Notes: a model not told the origin generated them from the letters alone. DNA of 64,000 bases from Miscanthus floridulus (GCF_019320115.1 NC_089598.1:29699069-29763068); one strand, 5' to 3'. Shown: positions 33,799 to 45,848, counted from the stretch's first letter. Numbers and translations: made by a program.

Positions 33799-36629
33799 TA
33801 TTTTACGCTTTGTTCTAATAGATGCAAAAAAGTGTGCTTTAGGTACGCGAGAAGGTATAATAAATCAAAAAGATTTATAAACCAAAGTAGTCCTATAAAA
33901 CAACAATATATCAAAAAATGAGTAGTAGCAACAGTAGAGGCCTCAAAAACATGTCAATCATCATTTGATCATGAACTTGGAGTATCAAGGCATCATAACA
34001 CAGAAGAGAGGAGAAGGTAATGTAGGGGCGGCTGTTAATGATGCCAAGTTCCTCACAAGTTCTTGATCATCAGCTCATATTCCTTATAATGTATGGACTT
34101 AGACAATTTCATCATCGGCAAAACAAAGGAGAGGAGAGGAGAGGGGAGATTTGGCAAAAAAAAAACAATAATTGCTTAACAAACATAGAGAGGAAAAGGT
34201 GTAAAAAAGCTATTGTTGCTTTCCAAACATAGAGGATAGGAAAGGTGACAAAAATAGAGGAGGGGAGATTTAGCAAAAAAAAAAAAGCAGCTGCTGCTTC
34301 CCAAAAAAAGCAACAGCTGCCATACTGACTTTGCTCGATCACACATGAACATCATATGCTTAATATCTTTTGAACCTAATAGACAGATCGGACAATCAGA
34401 ATATACCATCCGACTATGTCAATATAATAGTTGGTATATGTTAAAACGAAAATAGGGGAACAGTAGTGGAGGTTGACCATGTTGTGTTAGCCAGATATTG
34501 TCTCATGCAGTTAGAACTTATAGAACATAGAAACCACCATTGAAGAAAGCAGATGCTTCCAAAACATTTAATTGAAGTGTTTTCCACCGTTACAGTGCCA
34601 AGGCATAAATTGAAGGGTGGACTGTCCACAGTTAGTTCACCACAATGTCAATGGCTCAGAAATAGTTTTGACTCAGAAGGGAAAAGGTGAAAAAACAAAC
34701 ATGTTTTTTTTATCCGAGAGGTGACAACCTTATTGCAGTAAGCACTAATGTAGAAAACACACAAATACACATCATCAATTTCAGTTTGCTGTTACAAAAA
34801 GATGAGAAAGTTGAAATAGTGTGGATGGGGACACAGATACACACAAATACCCTGTTGCAACTAAAACCACCCCCCACAAGTCACAACGACTTCATGAACA
34901 CCCTTTTTCTTGGTTGTTTTTTATTTTTTTGGAATTATATAAATAAATATATTACAACAACTGAATGTGGATGGGGATAAAATAAATACAATAAGGAAAC
35001 ATCCAGTTATTGATCGGCTTCCCTAAGATAGACATAGGATATATAGATAGCCTCCGTAAAAACATCATTATTCACTAGTATAGAAACTATAACGACTCAA
35101 AACTCAGCCATGTTGTCAAGCGGCACACAACATGCCTTAGTCTCGTCATCCATGCGACACAATCACACAGACAAGTAATAACACTTGAAATATATAGAAC
35201 AAGTTTGATACCTACATCGGACTGAACAGAGTTCAACGGACAATATCAGGTTCGGAAATAATGTTAGTACTTCTATAGGTCATGAACCAAAGATATTAGA
35301 AAAATAGAAGTTTAGAACTAGCAAAGCCTCATGCAGACAGGGTCAAGTAAATCTTATTGCTCTGAATATTATAGCTATTGTCAAGACATGAGCTATACTC
35401 ATTGTTAGGCGCCAAGTTGAACTTCAGAAACCAAATGGTGCAATCATTTGTAAAATAGCAGGGGCACAGACATGCTTATTGTCCATACACTTGTTTTCAA
35501 CAACATAAAAGTAGTGAACAAAAATGGCTGCCAGATTAGTATTTTACGTTAGGTTTACAAAGGAAGGATTGTTTTATTTGCAGGTTTCACCAGATATTAA
35601 AAGGTTAGATCTGGTCTCACTCACTGCACCACACACTGCCCTTCACTTTAGTGCCCACTGACTAAAAAGATAAACCAACAACCTATGTAAACAGCTGGAC
35701 AATGGTAGTTCATATTGGTAGTGATTTCACCCGATGTTTAAAGATACAAGCAAGCAGAACAACTAAATTGACGCCAGGCTGAAACACGATCAGAACATCC
35801 ACTCAAAATCTTTATCAGATCATCACTTATCTTGGTTGCTAATAATTATAATGCTGTAAGAGGTGCAGGTCTGAATGTCTGACAAGTAACAAGCATGGGA
35901 CCAAAAAAAACGCTACGTTCAGCTATCAAGAAAACCAGTCTAGAGAATTCAGGAATGTACCCAACTATGCTCTCATTTAGATAAGTTGTTAGTAAATACT
36001 AAGTTGTTGCAAGGGCTGAGGATCAACTTGCATCTCTCAATGGTGATTACAGTTACCTAAAAAAACCTTTTATTTTGAGCTTTATTTACTAATTAAAATA
36101 AAACATAAGATAGTTAGGTCGTCTCTAGACAAATCATCGCGAGCTGTTTGGTTGCCGAAATGGTATGGGAAACCGCAAAGGGGACAGGATTGCAGGAGAC
36201 ACCGATGAAACGGTATTTGATTACATCGGGTTTGGAGCTGTATCCACCACTTAAAACACCAACAGCCCAACTGTTATCAGGTCATGCAAATAATCAATGA
36301 CTAAAACTTACATCCACATAATTTTGACTCATAAAAGTTTCCTAGACCGGTAGACACAACCATAAACCAACCTCCAGGTGCTGTAGCAAAAAAAAGCAAT
36401 ATGCCGCTGAACCTATGCGATCGATAGCAGCATTGAAAGCCGGTGGACCACTAGCCAACGATCCTATTATTCTGCAACTAAACTAGTTATATAGGCCACC
36501 AAGTCCCTATTGCAAATGGCACTGCTACTGGGAGACAATTTTTTTTTCTAAATATCATTCAAGCAATTTGATTTGTTTCCGTGATCATATTGTATGTTTA
36601 GGGCCCATCAATTGTTATGATTGTAGATC
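33799..36629 (-). other. CACTA intron-like region
   Basis: AT-rich DNA with polypurine runs (34110-34330, e.g. GGAGAGGAGAGGAGAGGGGAG-type tracts) and poly-A/T tracts. No coding segment that I can support. It probably represents intron(s) and decayed intergenic sequence of the CACTA element. Confidence 0.4.
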
Positions 36630-37296
36630 ACAAATTAATGCGATGATATTCTAGACCATATAGAGATCGACATGCATTCGATCCTTTGTGTCGAGTCCAC
36701 AGGAACAGGAACAGGAATGGAGAAGGGGTTGGCGTACCTAGAGGAGACAGAGGCCTTAGCGAGGGAGGTCGAGGACGGAGACGGACGGCGGCGGCTCTCC
36801 AGGTCAGTGGAAGAACCCCGCGCGGCGACGCTGGAACGGGAACGGGCTGAACAGGGACCCGTCCACGAACACGGGTCGAAGAACTTGCCGAACAGGAACG
36901 GGTTGAATAGGGACCCATCCGCAAACATGGCCCTCACCGCGGCGTTGGCGCCGGCGCCCTGCAGGGAGGAGGTAGGGCATGGCGGAGGCAGGGCACGGAG
37001 GCGGCACGGAGGTAGGACGCGATAGAGGTAGGGCGCGGAGGAGGTAGGGCGCGGCAGAGGTAGGGCACAGAGGAGGTAGGCACGATAGAGGTAGGGCATG
37101 GAGGGAGCAGAGGTAGGGCGCGGCAGAGTTAGGGCACGGAGGAGGTAGGGCAGAGGTAGGGCGCGACGGAGGTAGGGCACGGAGGAGGTAGGGCGCGGCG
37201 GAGGTAGGGCATGGAGACGGTGGAGGTAGGGCACAGAGGAGATAGGGCGCGGCGGTGGTAGGGCACGGAGGCGGCGGAGGTAGGGCACAGAGGCGG
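36630..37296 (-). repeat. GC-rich minisatellite within the CACTA element
   Basis: 36960-37296 is a run of GGAGGTAGGGC(A/G)CGG-type units of variable spacing (about 15-40 bp). On the minus strand it reads as Leu/Pro/Arg/Tyr repeats ('ALPPPRPTS', 'PYLLRALP') in more than one frame. 36630-36960 is GC-rich with short repeats around 'AACGGG'. The lack of one preferred frame argues against a real protein, though part may be a first exon. Confidence 0.65.
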
Positions 37297-37369
37297 CAGC
37301 GACGGAGAAAAACTTCAGCCTGACGACGTCGTGGAGAAGAAAGCGCCCAGGACTTAGAATAATTTCGGC

Positions 37370-37475
37370 CTCCCGAGCTTATATACCGAAGCTCATTTGT
37401 AGGAGCGGTTCCTAAGTAAGCCACCCCTATAAATCGATTTGTAGGGGCGGTTTCTGAGTAAGCCGTCCAATATTT
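37370..37475 (-). promoter_or_regulatory. Internal TATA box with CACTA-type repeats
   Basis: On the minus strand, copies of TTTGTAGGGGCGGTT and its inverse (37390-37470) are followed by a TATA box GGTATATAAGC (at about 37377-37387 on the plus strand as its complement) and then the GC-rich leader. This repeats, inside the element, the arrangement expected at a CACTA 5' end. Confidence 0.5.
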
Positions 37476-39240
37476 TTCAATTTATTTTAATTAATAATTT
37501 TGTAATTTATATATAAAGAACACAATGTAAATTTATATAATACTTTTTAAATTATTCTATATATGTATAAATAAAAATATATATAAACAATTTTATGATA
37601 TATATATATATATATATAAATATAATTATATATTTTGTTCTTCACAAAAAAATATTTTAAAAAATGAAAATTTAAAAATTAAAACAACTAAAACAATTTC
37701 ATCTCCACTAAATGACCTTAAATAAAAATTTTGTAAACATCAAAGTTATAGAACTCGTCAAGATGTACAACTTATATTTTGATCATCTTTTCATTTGACT
37801 AAATTTGAACAATACAAATTTTGAATTTCAATAAATATCAACTTCAAATAAGATTTTGAAACCTTAAATTATTTCAAATAAGAAAGTCATGAACATAAAA
37901 GTTGTTGAACACATCACTATCTACAACTTTTATTTTGGTCATCTTATCATTTAATCAAATTTGGATCGTTCAAGTTTTGAATTTTAATAAATGTCAACTT
38001 CAAATAAGATTTTAAAACCTTAAATGATTTCAACTACAAAAGTCGTGACATAAAAGTTGTTGAACTCATCACTATATACAACTTTTATTTTGGCACTTCT
38101 TCATGTGACAAAGTATTAGTAAATATTGTTCAAAAATCCACATATCACTCATAGTTTCATAAACTATATGAGAGACATGTTGATTTGTGAACAATGTTTA
38201 CTACCATTTTATCAGATGAAGAAATGATCAAAATAAAAGTTTTATATTTTGATGAGTTATACAACTTTGGTATTCATCATTTTTCAGTTGAAATCATTTG
38301 GTGTTTTAAAATCTTGTTACAACTTGTCATTTTTTTTAAATTTAAAATTTTAAGTTGTTCAAACTTTGTCAAACAAAAAGAATGGTCAAATCAACACAGT
38401 AACTTAATAGGGCATGATTTTAGAAAATTTTAGAAAAAAAAAAGCCATCACATTTGGAGTTAGTATGAGGGAGAAAGACTAGTTATAAATTTTATACAGA
38501 GATTAAAAAGAAAAACCACAACTGTTCATGATAATCAATGATGAACAAGTGTGATTTCTCTTTTTAATCTGTGATAGAAACTTGTGACTAGTTTTTCTCC
38601 CTCATACTGACTCCAAATATGATGGGTTTTTTCCTAAAATTTTCTAAAATCATACTCTATCATTTTAGTCTAGTCATCTATCTTTGTCACTAATTTTGAA
38701 TAACTCAAACTTTCAATTTCACAAAATGACAACTTTGAACCTAATTTTCAACCACTAAATGATTTCAGCTGTAAAGGTGATGAATATAAAAGTTGTTGAG
38801 CACATCACTATCTACAACTTTTTATTTTGGTCATCTTTTTATTTGACAAAATTTGAACAGTTGAAATTTTGAATTTCAGAAAATAACAACTCCAAACCTG
38901 ATTTTCAACCACTAAATGATTTTAGCTATAAAGGTGATAAATATAAAAGTTATTGAACACATCACTATCTACAACTTTTATTTTGGTCATCTTTTTATTT
39001 GATAAAATTTCAACAGTTCAAATTTTGAATTTCAGAAAATGACAGCTTCAAACCTGATTTTCAACCACTAAATGATTTCAACGGTAAAGGTGATGAATAT
39101 AAAAGTTGTATAACTCGTCAAGATCTCCTATTTTTATTTTAGCCATTTCTTCATTTTATAAAGTGTTAAGTGATTTCATAAAATTTTAGTAGTAATAGAG
39201 TGGATGTTGAAATAGATTCATCTGAATGCTGCAAAGAGTA
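37476..39240. repeat. AT-rich tandem repeats and hairpin inside the CACTA element
   Basis: Units of about 185-200 bp containing 'CATCACTATCTACAACTTTT' and 'TTTTGAATTTCAGAAAATGAC' recur imperfectly at about 37740-38110 and 38640-39150. Between them, 38410-38655 is an inverted repeat: the left arm ATTTTAGAAAATTTTAG...GGAGTTAGTATGAGGGAG is mirrored by CTCCCTCATACTGACTCC...CTAAAATTTTCTAAAAT. There is also a (TA)n run at 37599-37617. No genes. Confidence 0.65.
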
Positions 39241-39383
39241 GTCTCACACACATGCATAAATGTAGTCTCTCTCACACACATAAATATATAGTCTTATACA
39301 CATACATAAATATATAGTCTCACACGCATGCATAAATGAAGTCTTACAAACACACACTTACACAAACACTCCACGTTCAAAAA

Positions 39384-42300
39384 CTAGCTAGCCCGCTGTA
39401 ACGACTTTTCCTTTGACACCTTTTCGCTCCCATGGCAATATGTCTTTGGGCAGAATCTTTTCCACAACACTGATCTTCTTAGAAAAGTCTGTGAATAGCG
39501 GCATCTTATCGTAGTTATTGTAAGCTTCAACATCGTCCACGCCATCAACTTCGATAATGTGTTGTTTTCCGGAGACAACCACGTGCTTTGTCTTCTTCTT
39601 CGGGGGGAGGTTACTTTATGGGTCAGGCATATAGAAAACTTATGCAACACGTGAAGCGAGCACCCAAGGGTCATCTTAGTAGCCTAGATTCTCGAGGTCT
39701 AGGACTCTCAATCCAATCTCGTTCAGTTGGTGTTGTTTGATCCAACGACATCGAAACAGAGCCACCGTTCTATCCCTTCCATAATCAAGTTTCCATATCT
39801 CTTCAATGATGCCAAAGTATTAGATCTTTCGCCCTAATCCATTGAGAGCTATTCGAACGCCGCTGTTTTGGTTCACATATTTACTATCCTTTGCGTGGGT
39901 ATAGTACGTATACCCATTGATGTCATAAGCATTCTAAGATGTCGCTTATCTCGATAGCCCCTCCACCAACCTACTAATGGTAATAGAGTCTATGGTTTTT
40001 TTAGGCGGTATGTTTTGGTCCTTCAACCATGTAGTTAGTCGTTGCTTGTGCTATTTCATGACCCAATCATCCAAACGACCATTTCTCTCCGCCATAATGA
40101 TAGCCAAGTATTCATCAATATACGGTTGCATCAGTTGTGTACTCTGCAGGACAGTGTAATGCGCCCAACTCACCTTTTTGTAATCATGGTTGATGAACAC
40201 TTTTCTACCACTTGTGCCCTTCCCAGCCAGCCTACCCTTGTGACGAGAATCGAGTTTACCAATCCCTTTCTGTACTTTTAGGTACTGTTGACAGCATTTG
40301 ACGACTTCTTCAGTATTATAACCCTCTATTATAGAGCCCTCTAGGTATGCTCGATTATACACGTATCGACTTAGAACCGACATGAACCACTCATAGGACC
40401 ATATTTCATGCAAGTAGCAAGGCCCAACGCCTGTATCTGATGAACCATGTGAATCATGAGATGTGGTATTATATCAAAAAAATAGGAGATAAACACATCT
40501 CTAGTTAGTTTTGTATCTCCATCACAAATTCATGTAGGTCACTCAGCTCTTGCTTGCCAATCATCTTCTGTGAGATCTTCAAAAAGAAGTAGCACATGCG
40601 GGTGATGGTCATTTTCAAAAACTCTAGCTTTATAGCCCTAATTACAATAGGTAGAAACACTGTCAGCATCACATGACAATCGTGAGCCTTGGAGTGTGTT
40701 ATTGACAAGTCCTTCATCGGCACTAGCTTCTTCACATTCGCTGAAAATCTAGTTGGGACTTTGACCCCCCTCAGAAAAGTGCATATAGCTTTCTTCTCGT
40801 CTTGTGTTAGGTTGAAGCACGCTGCGGGTAGAGTGTATTTTTCATTAGCCTCAGGTACCGGGTGAAGCTGTTGCATCACATTTAGCTGCACCATGTCTTT
40901 CCGTGATTTTAGACCATCCTTTGACTTGCCTGTGTCCATCAAGGTAGCAATGAGACTCTCAAAGACATTCTTCTGCACGTGCATAGCATCAATGGCATGG
41001 GGGACCTCCAAGTCTGGCCAATAAGACAGATACTGAAAGAAGATCGATTGTTTCTTAAAAGATACGCCTTCGACAGGGGGTGTGCTTCTATCTCTATTCG
41101 TCCCATCTGGATTCTTCTTTTCATAGACGACGCGTATGTTTTTCACCATTCTGTACACGTATTCTCCATTATGACGTCTCTCCGGAGGGGGTTCAATCTC
41201 TGGGGTATTGTCATAAAATCTAAAGAATAATTTGCTGCGGTACTTTTGACTTGTCTTTAAGAAGCGTCAGTTCCTTAGGTAAACTATCTTTTTGGATGCA
41301 TCTAGGTACACCCATATAGTACCATTCAAGCAAACCAAGCATCCTTTCTTCCCTTTGATCTGTCCAGACACAGCAAACAGCACAAGGTAATCATTGGTAG
41401 TAACAAATATTATTGCTCTACATATAAAGCCCTCCTTTTAGACCACATCGTACATCAGCTCCCCATGCCTCCATAGCCTCTTCATTTCTTGCATCAAAGG
41501 CTCGACGAACACATATATATCAATGCCTGGTTGTTTAGGGCCAAAAATAAGAATAGTGAGGAGAAGGTACTTTCTCTTCTGACACAACCACGTTGGGATG
41601 TTGTACATGGTCAAGATCACTGGCCAAGTGTTGTGGTCGCTCGTCCTCTCATTGAAGGGATTCATTCCATTGGTGCTCAAGCCAAACCGTACATTCCTTA
41701 GGTCATCGCTAAATTCTTTGTGCTTCTCATTGAACCTTTGCCACTACCTACAATCAGCCGGGGGTGCAATCTTATTATCATCCACCTTGCGCTCATCATC
41801 CCACCATATCATGAGTGCGGCTTTTTTAGGGTTTAGGAAGATACGTCTCAAGCGGTCGGTCACTGGCAGGTACCATATTACCAAGGTAGGAATTCTTCTC
41901 TGCTTTGTATCGTTGCCTAATGGAGTATCCTCTGGGGGCTGAGATTCTTGTACCACCTTTTTTGTACCCTTCTTATTCCTCTTTTTCTCCGTGGAGGCTT
42001 TGTCCCCACCGTAAAGGTCATTGTTCTTGTACCGGCTGGTCCCACATCGGGGACATTTATCTAGTGATTTAAACATTTCACCACGAAAAAATATACAGTG
42101 GTTGGGGCATGCATGAATTTTTCAACCCCCATTGTCAATGGACTTATGACCTTCTTCGCTTGGTATGTGTTGGTAGAAACTGAGTTTGGTTGTGGCAGCA
42201 CCCATGACAGGAGACGCAATAGATCATTGAAACTACAGTCTGACCAGCCATACTTAGCCTTCAGGATGAGTAGCTCAAGCACAAAACGTAGCAATGTCCA

Positions 42301-42875
42301 ATGTGTCGGCAGCCCTTTTCAACACCATACACAGTCTCCTTCGATGCTTTTGTCACCCTTTCTAAATTTTCTAGATCTTTCGGGCTCTTTAGTAAAATCT
42401 CTGGTCCAAGGGCTCGAATCATATCCTCCAAATCATCTTCATCCCCAACACGTGCTCCACCATCATTATTGGCACCATCTTCGTCGTTACCATCCCAACC
42501 ACCAGCATCACCATCTTGTTCATTACCAAACTCGGAATCTATTTGTGCATTAAGCTCTGCTTAATATTAGGATAGGGATTCTAGGTCGTCGTATTCCTCC
42601 TCATCCTTGTCGTTAACAATAACCGTTTCACCATGATGAATTCACACTGTGTAGTCCTCAACAAATCCTCGCATAATCAAATGTGATCTGATGATAGTCA
42701 CATCTGTCCATGCCATACGGTTCTTGCAATCTTTACAGGGACAAATAATCGTATCCTTATTCTCTGTCAACGTCGTTGCATGCTTCTTTGCGGCTTCAAT
42801 AAATTTATCTACCTCTTTACGAAAACCTGCCTTGAACCTTAACGAAACATACATCCAAGAGTTCATGTACTCCAT
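39384..42875 (-). pseudogene. CACTA TNP2 transposase (decayed)
   Basis: Minus-strand segments in TNP2 order. N-terminal transposase-associated domain at 42642-42875 ('WMYVSLRFKAGFRKEVDKFI', 'CPCKDCKN', 'IRSHLIMRGF'). Then 42061-42294 ('LLILKAKYGWSDCSFNDLL'), 41744-42076 ('CPRCGTSRYK'), 41438-41680 ('NTWPVILTMYNIPTWLC', 'GPKQPGIDI'), 40505-41158 ('HAIDAMHVQKNVFESL', 'SKAHDCHVMLTVFLP'), and 40051-40413. The C-terminal DUF4216-like part is at 39384-39674 ('VDDVEAYNNYDKMPLF'). The segments lie in different frames with stops between. The enzyme would cut at CACTA termini. Confidence 0.85.
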
Positions 42876-43564
42876 CTTTTACAACAACAACAAAACAAAC
42901 ATTGTATATACTTCAGATATATATGAATATAAATCAAATATAATTACATGAAGCATACAAACACACCATGGTAGAGGAAAAATAATTAATGGCCCATTTA
43001 TCCATAAATAATTAAAATACATATTTGTTGATTACAATAAACAAATTCAAAGACAACAATTAGCAACAATTATATTTTACCCAATATCTTTCATGCAAAC
43101 CCTAGTCCAATTTCATCAAACATAAATTTACAAAAACAAAATTAATAAAAAAACCAAATCCTAGATCTAGATCTACGTGCACATGAAACATCCATAAAAC
43201 TAACTAATTGTTCATTGAAATCAAGAAACATGGACCAAATAAGGGTATGATCTTGTTCCCCTACCAAATTTACCCAAGTACATTCAAAACTTGGGTCTAA
43301 TTTGCTTCATAAGTAGCTCAAGCACCATAGAAGAGAGAAAAGCAAAACTCTAATTACTCACTAACCAACCATTAAAACTTCAAAAAAAATTTAGAATAAT
43401 ATTTTCTTACCTTCTACAACCTCTCCACCAAAGGATTTGAGACCAAAACTTTCCCCCTTAGTAGAGCAATTTTTGGAAGATGCCTAAGGCATCTCTACCT
43501 TTCTTTCACGGGTTAGAGTGAGTGACCCGAGAAGGAAAAATGTGCTGCAGTTTGCTTTATATAT

Positions 43565-43863
43565 GGGTCACTTGTAGGGGTGACTGATGATTGAGCTGCC
43601 CCTACAAATCGAAGGTATTTATACGCATATATTTGTAGGGGCGGCTACAAATAGCAACACCGGTGGCGGCTGGTGAGTGAGCCGCCCCTACAAATCAGTC
43701 CCATTTGTAGGGGCGGCTCGTATCACCAGCCGCCCCATGTTGTTCCATTTATAGAGGCGATTGATCTCTGGGCTCTCGAGCACGCCATTATAGGGGCGGC
43801 TCCATCACCAGCCGTCCCTACAAAAAATCTGTCTTGTGGCTACAAACCGTTTTTCACGTAGTG
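43565..43863. repeat. CACTA subterminal repeats, right end
   Basis: Several copies of TTTGTAGGGGCGGCT and its inverse AGCCGCCCCTACAAAT (43570-43830) before the terminal ...CACGTAGTG. Copies here are closer to consensus than those at the left end. Confidence 0.8.
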
Positions 43864-44068
43864 CCACAGGGTTTGTGCTTTTGAACTTGTCTTTCTTGCT
43901 TTGTTTGTTTGATCAGAGGATGATTTCACGTTCGGTTGTCCTGAAGCTATTTTTAGTAACTATGTTTTAGTGACTACGAGTATGTTTTAGTAACTATGTT
44001 TTATTGGATCAATTGTATGCACGGAATGTTTTTTTATTGATGAAAACCTTCCGCTAAGTTGATCACCC

Positions 44069-44174
44069 TGTTCGTTTGTTGGTTTCAGCCAGCCCAAACC
44101 AGCCAGCCAACAGTATTTTTCTCTCATAACAAACCAGCACCAGCCAGCCTAAACCAGCCCAGAACCAGCGAACA
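44069..44174. mobile_element. Short hAT-like MITE with CAGCC repeats
   Basis: TGTTCG...CGAACA ends, with internal repeated CCAGCC and 'ATTTTTCTCTCATAAC'. The same type recurs at 62108-62242. The boundaries are the inverted repeats. No clear target duplication seen. Confidence 0.6.
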
Positions 44175-44441
44175 ATCCGGATGTTTCTACGAAATCAGGT
44201 ATGTGGTGGCTGAACTGCAAGAAACAGCTATGGAGAGCAAGGTCTGGACATGCATGTAGCTGCATTGGTGAGTGTGCACAAATATTTTATACTTTGTCAG
44301 TCTTCAATAAGCAACTTGTGGTTCCAGCAGATCTTGTGATGACACAGATTAATGATGTTGTTGGGACTCTAGCTGGGGAAGGTACTACGACAAAGATGTT
44401 GTCGCCGGTGTAATATTTGGCACCGGCACAAATGTAGCATA

Positions 44442-44916
44442 CTCCCTTTGTCAAAAAAGAGAGAGAGAGAGAGAGAGTCATTCTTGCTTTTTTAAAAGTC
44501 AGCAACTTTTAACTTTGACTAAGGTCCTATTTGTTTCCGCGATGCCGTATCGCGCGTTCGCGTTTGAGCGAATGCGGCTCCGAGGCCGCGTTTTGGGAAT
44601 CGCCGAGCCGCGTTCATTTTCTGCTGCGAAACGCGCGAGCGCCGCAGACCGTTGGGCGGGATTATCTCGCGTTTTCCGCTCATCTCGGTCGCCAACGCGC
44701 TTATGAGCGGAAACAAACATGCCCTAAATATATTTAATAAAATATTAATATTTATGGTACATATTTAGTATTATTAGGTAGATCGTTGAATATACTTTCA
44801 TAATAAACTTATTTGGAGATATAAATATTGCACGTATTTTCTACAAATCTAGTCAAAGTCGAGAAAGTTTGAGCAGCATGATTCCCATAGCGACTCTATT
44901 TTTAAGACGGAGAGAG
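44442..44916. mobile_element. Stowaway MITE inside the hexokinase fragment
   Basis: It starts CTCCCTTTGTC and ends GACGGAGAGAG, flanked by TA on both sides (44440-44441, 44917-44918), as for Stowaway (Tc1/mariner) MITEs. At 475 bp it is long for the family, because a second inverted-repeat element sits at 44523-44725. Confidence 0.8.
44523..44725. mobile_element. Inverted-repeat MITE nested in the Stowaway element
   Basis: The ends GGTCCTATTTGTTTCCGC and GCGGAAACAAACATGCCCT are complementary with few mismatches. The interior is very GC- and CpG-rich (CGCG runs), unlike its surroundings. No clear target duplication. Confidence 0.6.
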
Positions 44917-44995
44917 TATGATGAGAAGGCAAATGCTATTCCAAAATGGGAGGGTGAGCTGCCCAATTTAGGAGACATGGTAAAGATTTGAGCCT

Positions 44996-45830
44996 TTTGA
45001 GACCACATTGTTTTTAGTAAATCTAGCAGAAGAATGATTGCTGACTTCATTGTGGCCGACAAACAGCTGTGAGTTCTTATCTGTGCTAATTTCTTTTGGT
45101 TTTCCTTTTTTCACGGTGGTTCGATCATTTGGATTCTCCAGGATAGATTTTTTTTTTTCATTTCTTTCTTGGAAGGTTACGTTAGGTGTAGATGGGGTAT
45201 CTCAGGAGCATAAACGTTTGCTGTTTTTTTTTTTTGAAACTGGTAAAATATGGTGCATGGTAACGCGACATGGCCTTTGCTGGCTACTAGGTGAATATTC
45301 AGATGGATATATCGGCAGAGAAGATGATTTTTGGTGTTGCTGGTGTTCATCCGGAGAGAAGAGATGAACTTATCAAGGCAGGTTAACTTTCAGGACCTGT
45401 AAAATTTTCATGGATATGTGCCCATTCTTTTCATGGAGCAGCATGCTTGCCAGTTTTCAGATACAGGTTTTTAAAAAAACTGCACCTCAAATTTGATAGA
45501 AATAATTTTGGACTTAATGTGGCCCGTAGCGTTAGCACGGGCAAATATATGCAAGAGAAGGTATACATTTTATTTTGTTCTTGACTAGGAAACATATATT
45601 GTCTTTTGATTGTTTTGATTGATGCGCATGGATGAAGTGTCACCGTAGAGTTAGCACGGGCAGACAATTGTTATTTACATGATATGTTGTTTTCTTTTAA
45701 GATGTCAATATGGATTGTCGCCGTAGTATTAGTACGAGCAATATACTAGTTATTACAAATGAAGCCTATAAAACCTTTGTTTTACTTGTTTGGCAAGTCA
45801 TATGGCAATATGGCATGGATGGCATCCACA
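44996..45830. other. Unassigned DNA with Helitron-like hairpin motifs
   Basis: No gene that I can support. Three related motifs, CCCGTAGCGTTAGCACGGGC (45521-45540), CACCGTAGAGTTAGCACGGGC (about 45641-45661) and CGCCGTAGTATTAGTACGAGC (about 45719-45739), can each form a short hairpin. The last is followed by ATACTAGT (about 45744-45751), resembling a Helitron 3' end (hairpin, then CTAG). Confidence 0.4.
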
Positions 45831-45848
45831 TATGTAGAATTTGAAATG

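Larger units (their letters stand above)
31138..43863 (-). mobile_element. Large CACTA (En/Spm) DNA transposon
   Basis: Begins CACTACTATAG and ends ...TTTTTCACGTAGTG, the CACTA terminal motif. Flanking triplets are TCA (31135-31137) and CCA (43864-43866), one base different, a likely mutated 3-bp duplication. Subterminal repeats of TTTGTAGGGGCGGCT and its inverse lie at 31150-31375 and 43565-43830. Minus-strand genes: TNP2 transposase (39384-42875) and a second ORF of the Transposase_24 type (32545-33798). Both are decayed. The internal region 36630-37470 looks like a second promoter/first exon with its own subterminal-type repeats. Confidence 0.85.
44200..44995 (+). pseudogene. Hexokinase gene fragment, interrupted by a MITE
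   Basis: Three pieces encode parts of one plant hexokinase region. (a) 44200-44267: 'VAELQE' then, after a 1-base loss, 'QGLDMHVAAL', ending at a GT donor. (b) 44348-44441, after an intron ending CACAG: 'INDVVGTLAGE', then after a frame slip 'YYDKDVVAGVIFGTGTN'. (c) 44917-44995: '[20 protein letters not shown]'. Pieces b and c join in frame once the Stowaway element 44442-44916 is removed. The retained intron means it came from genomic DNA, not mRNA. Hexokinase phosphorylates glucose. This copy lacks most of both domains and is dead. Confidence 0.75.

Noticed and set aside
36635..37424. Two long minus-strand Leu/Pro-rich frames
   Set aside because: They are translations of the minisatellite in two phases. 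No frame is preferred.
45289..45385. Exon-like 'SAEKMIFGVAGVHPERRDEL' segment
   Set aside because: Too short to assign. No family recognised and no consistent splice partners.
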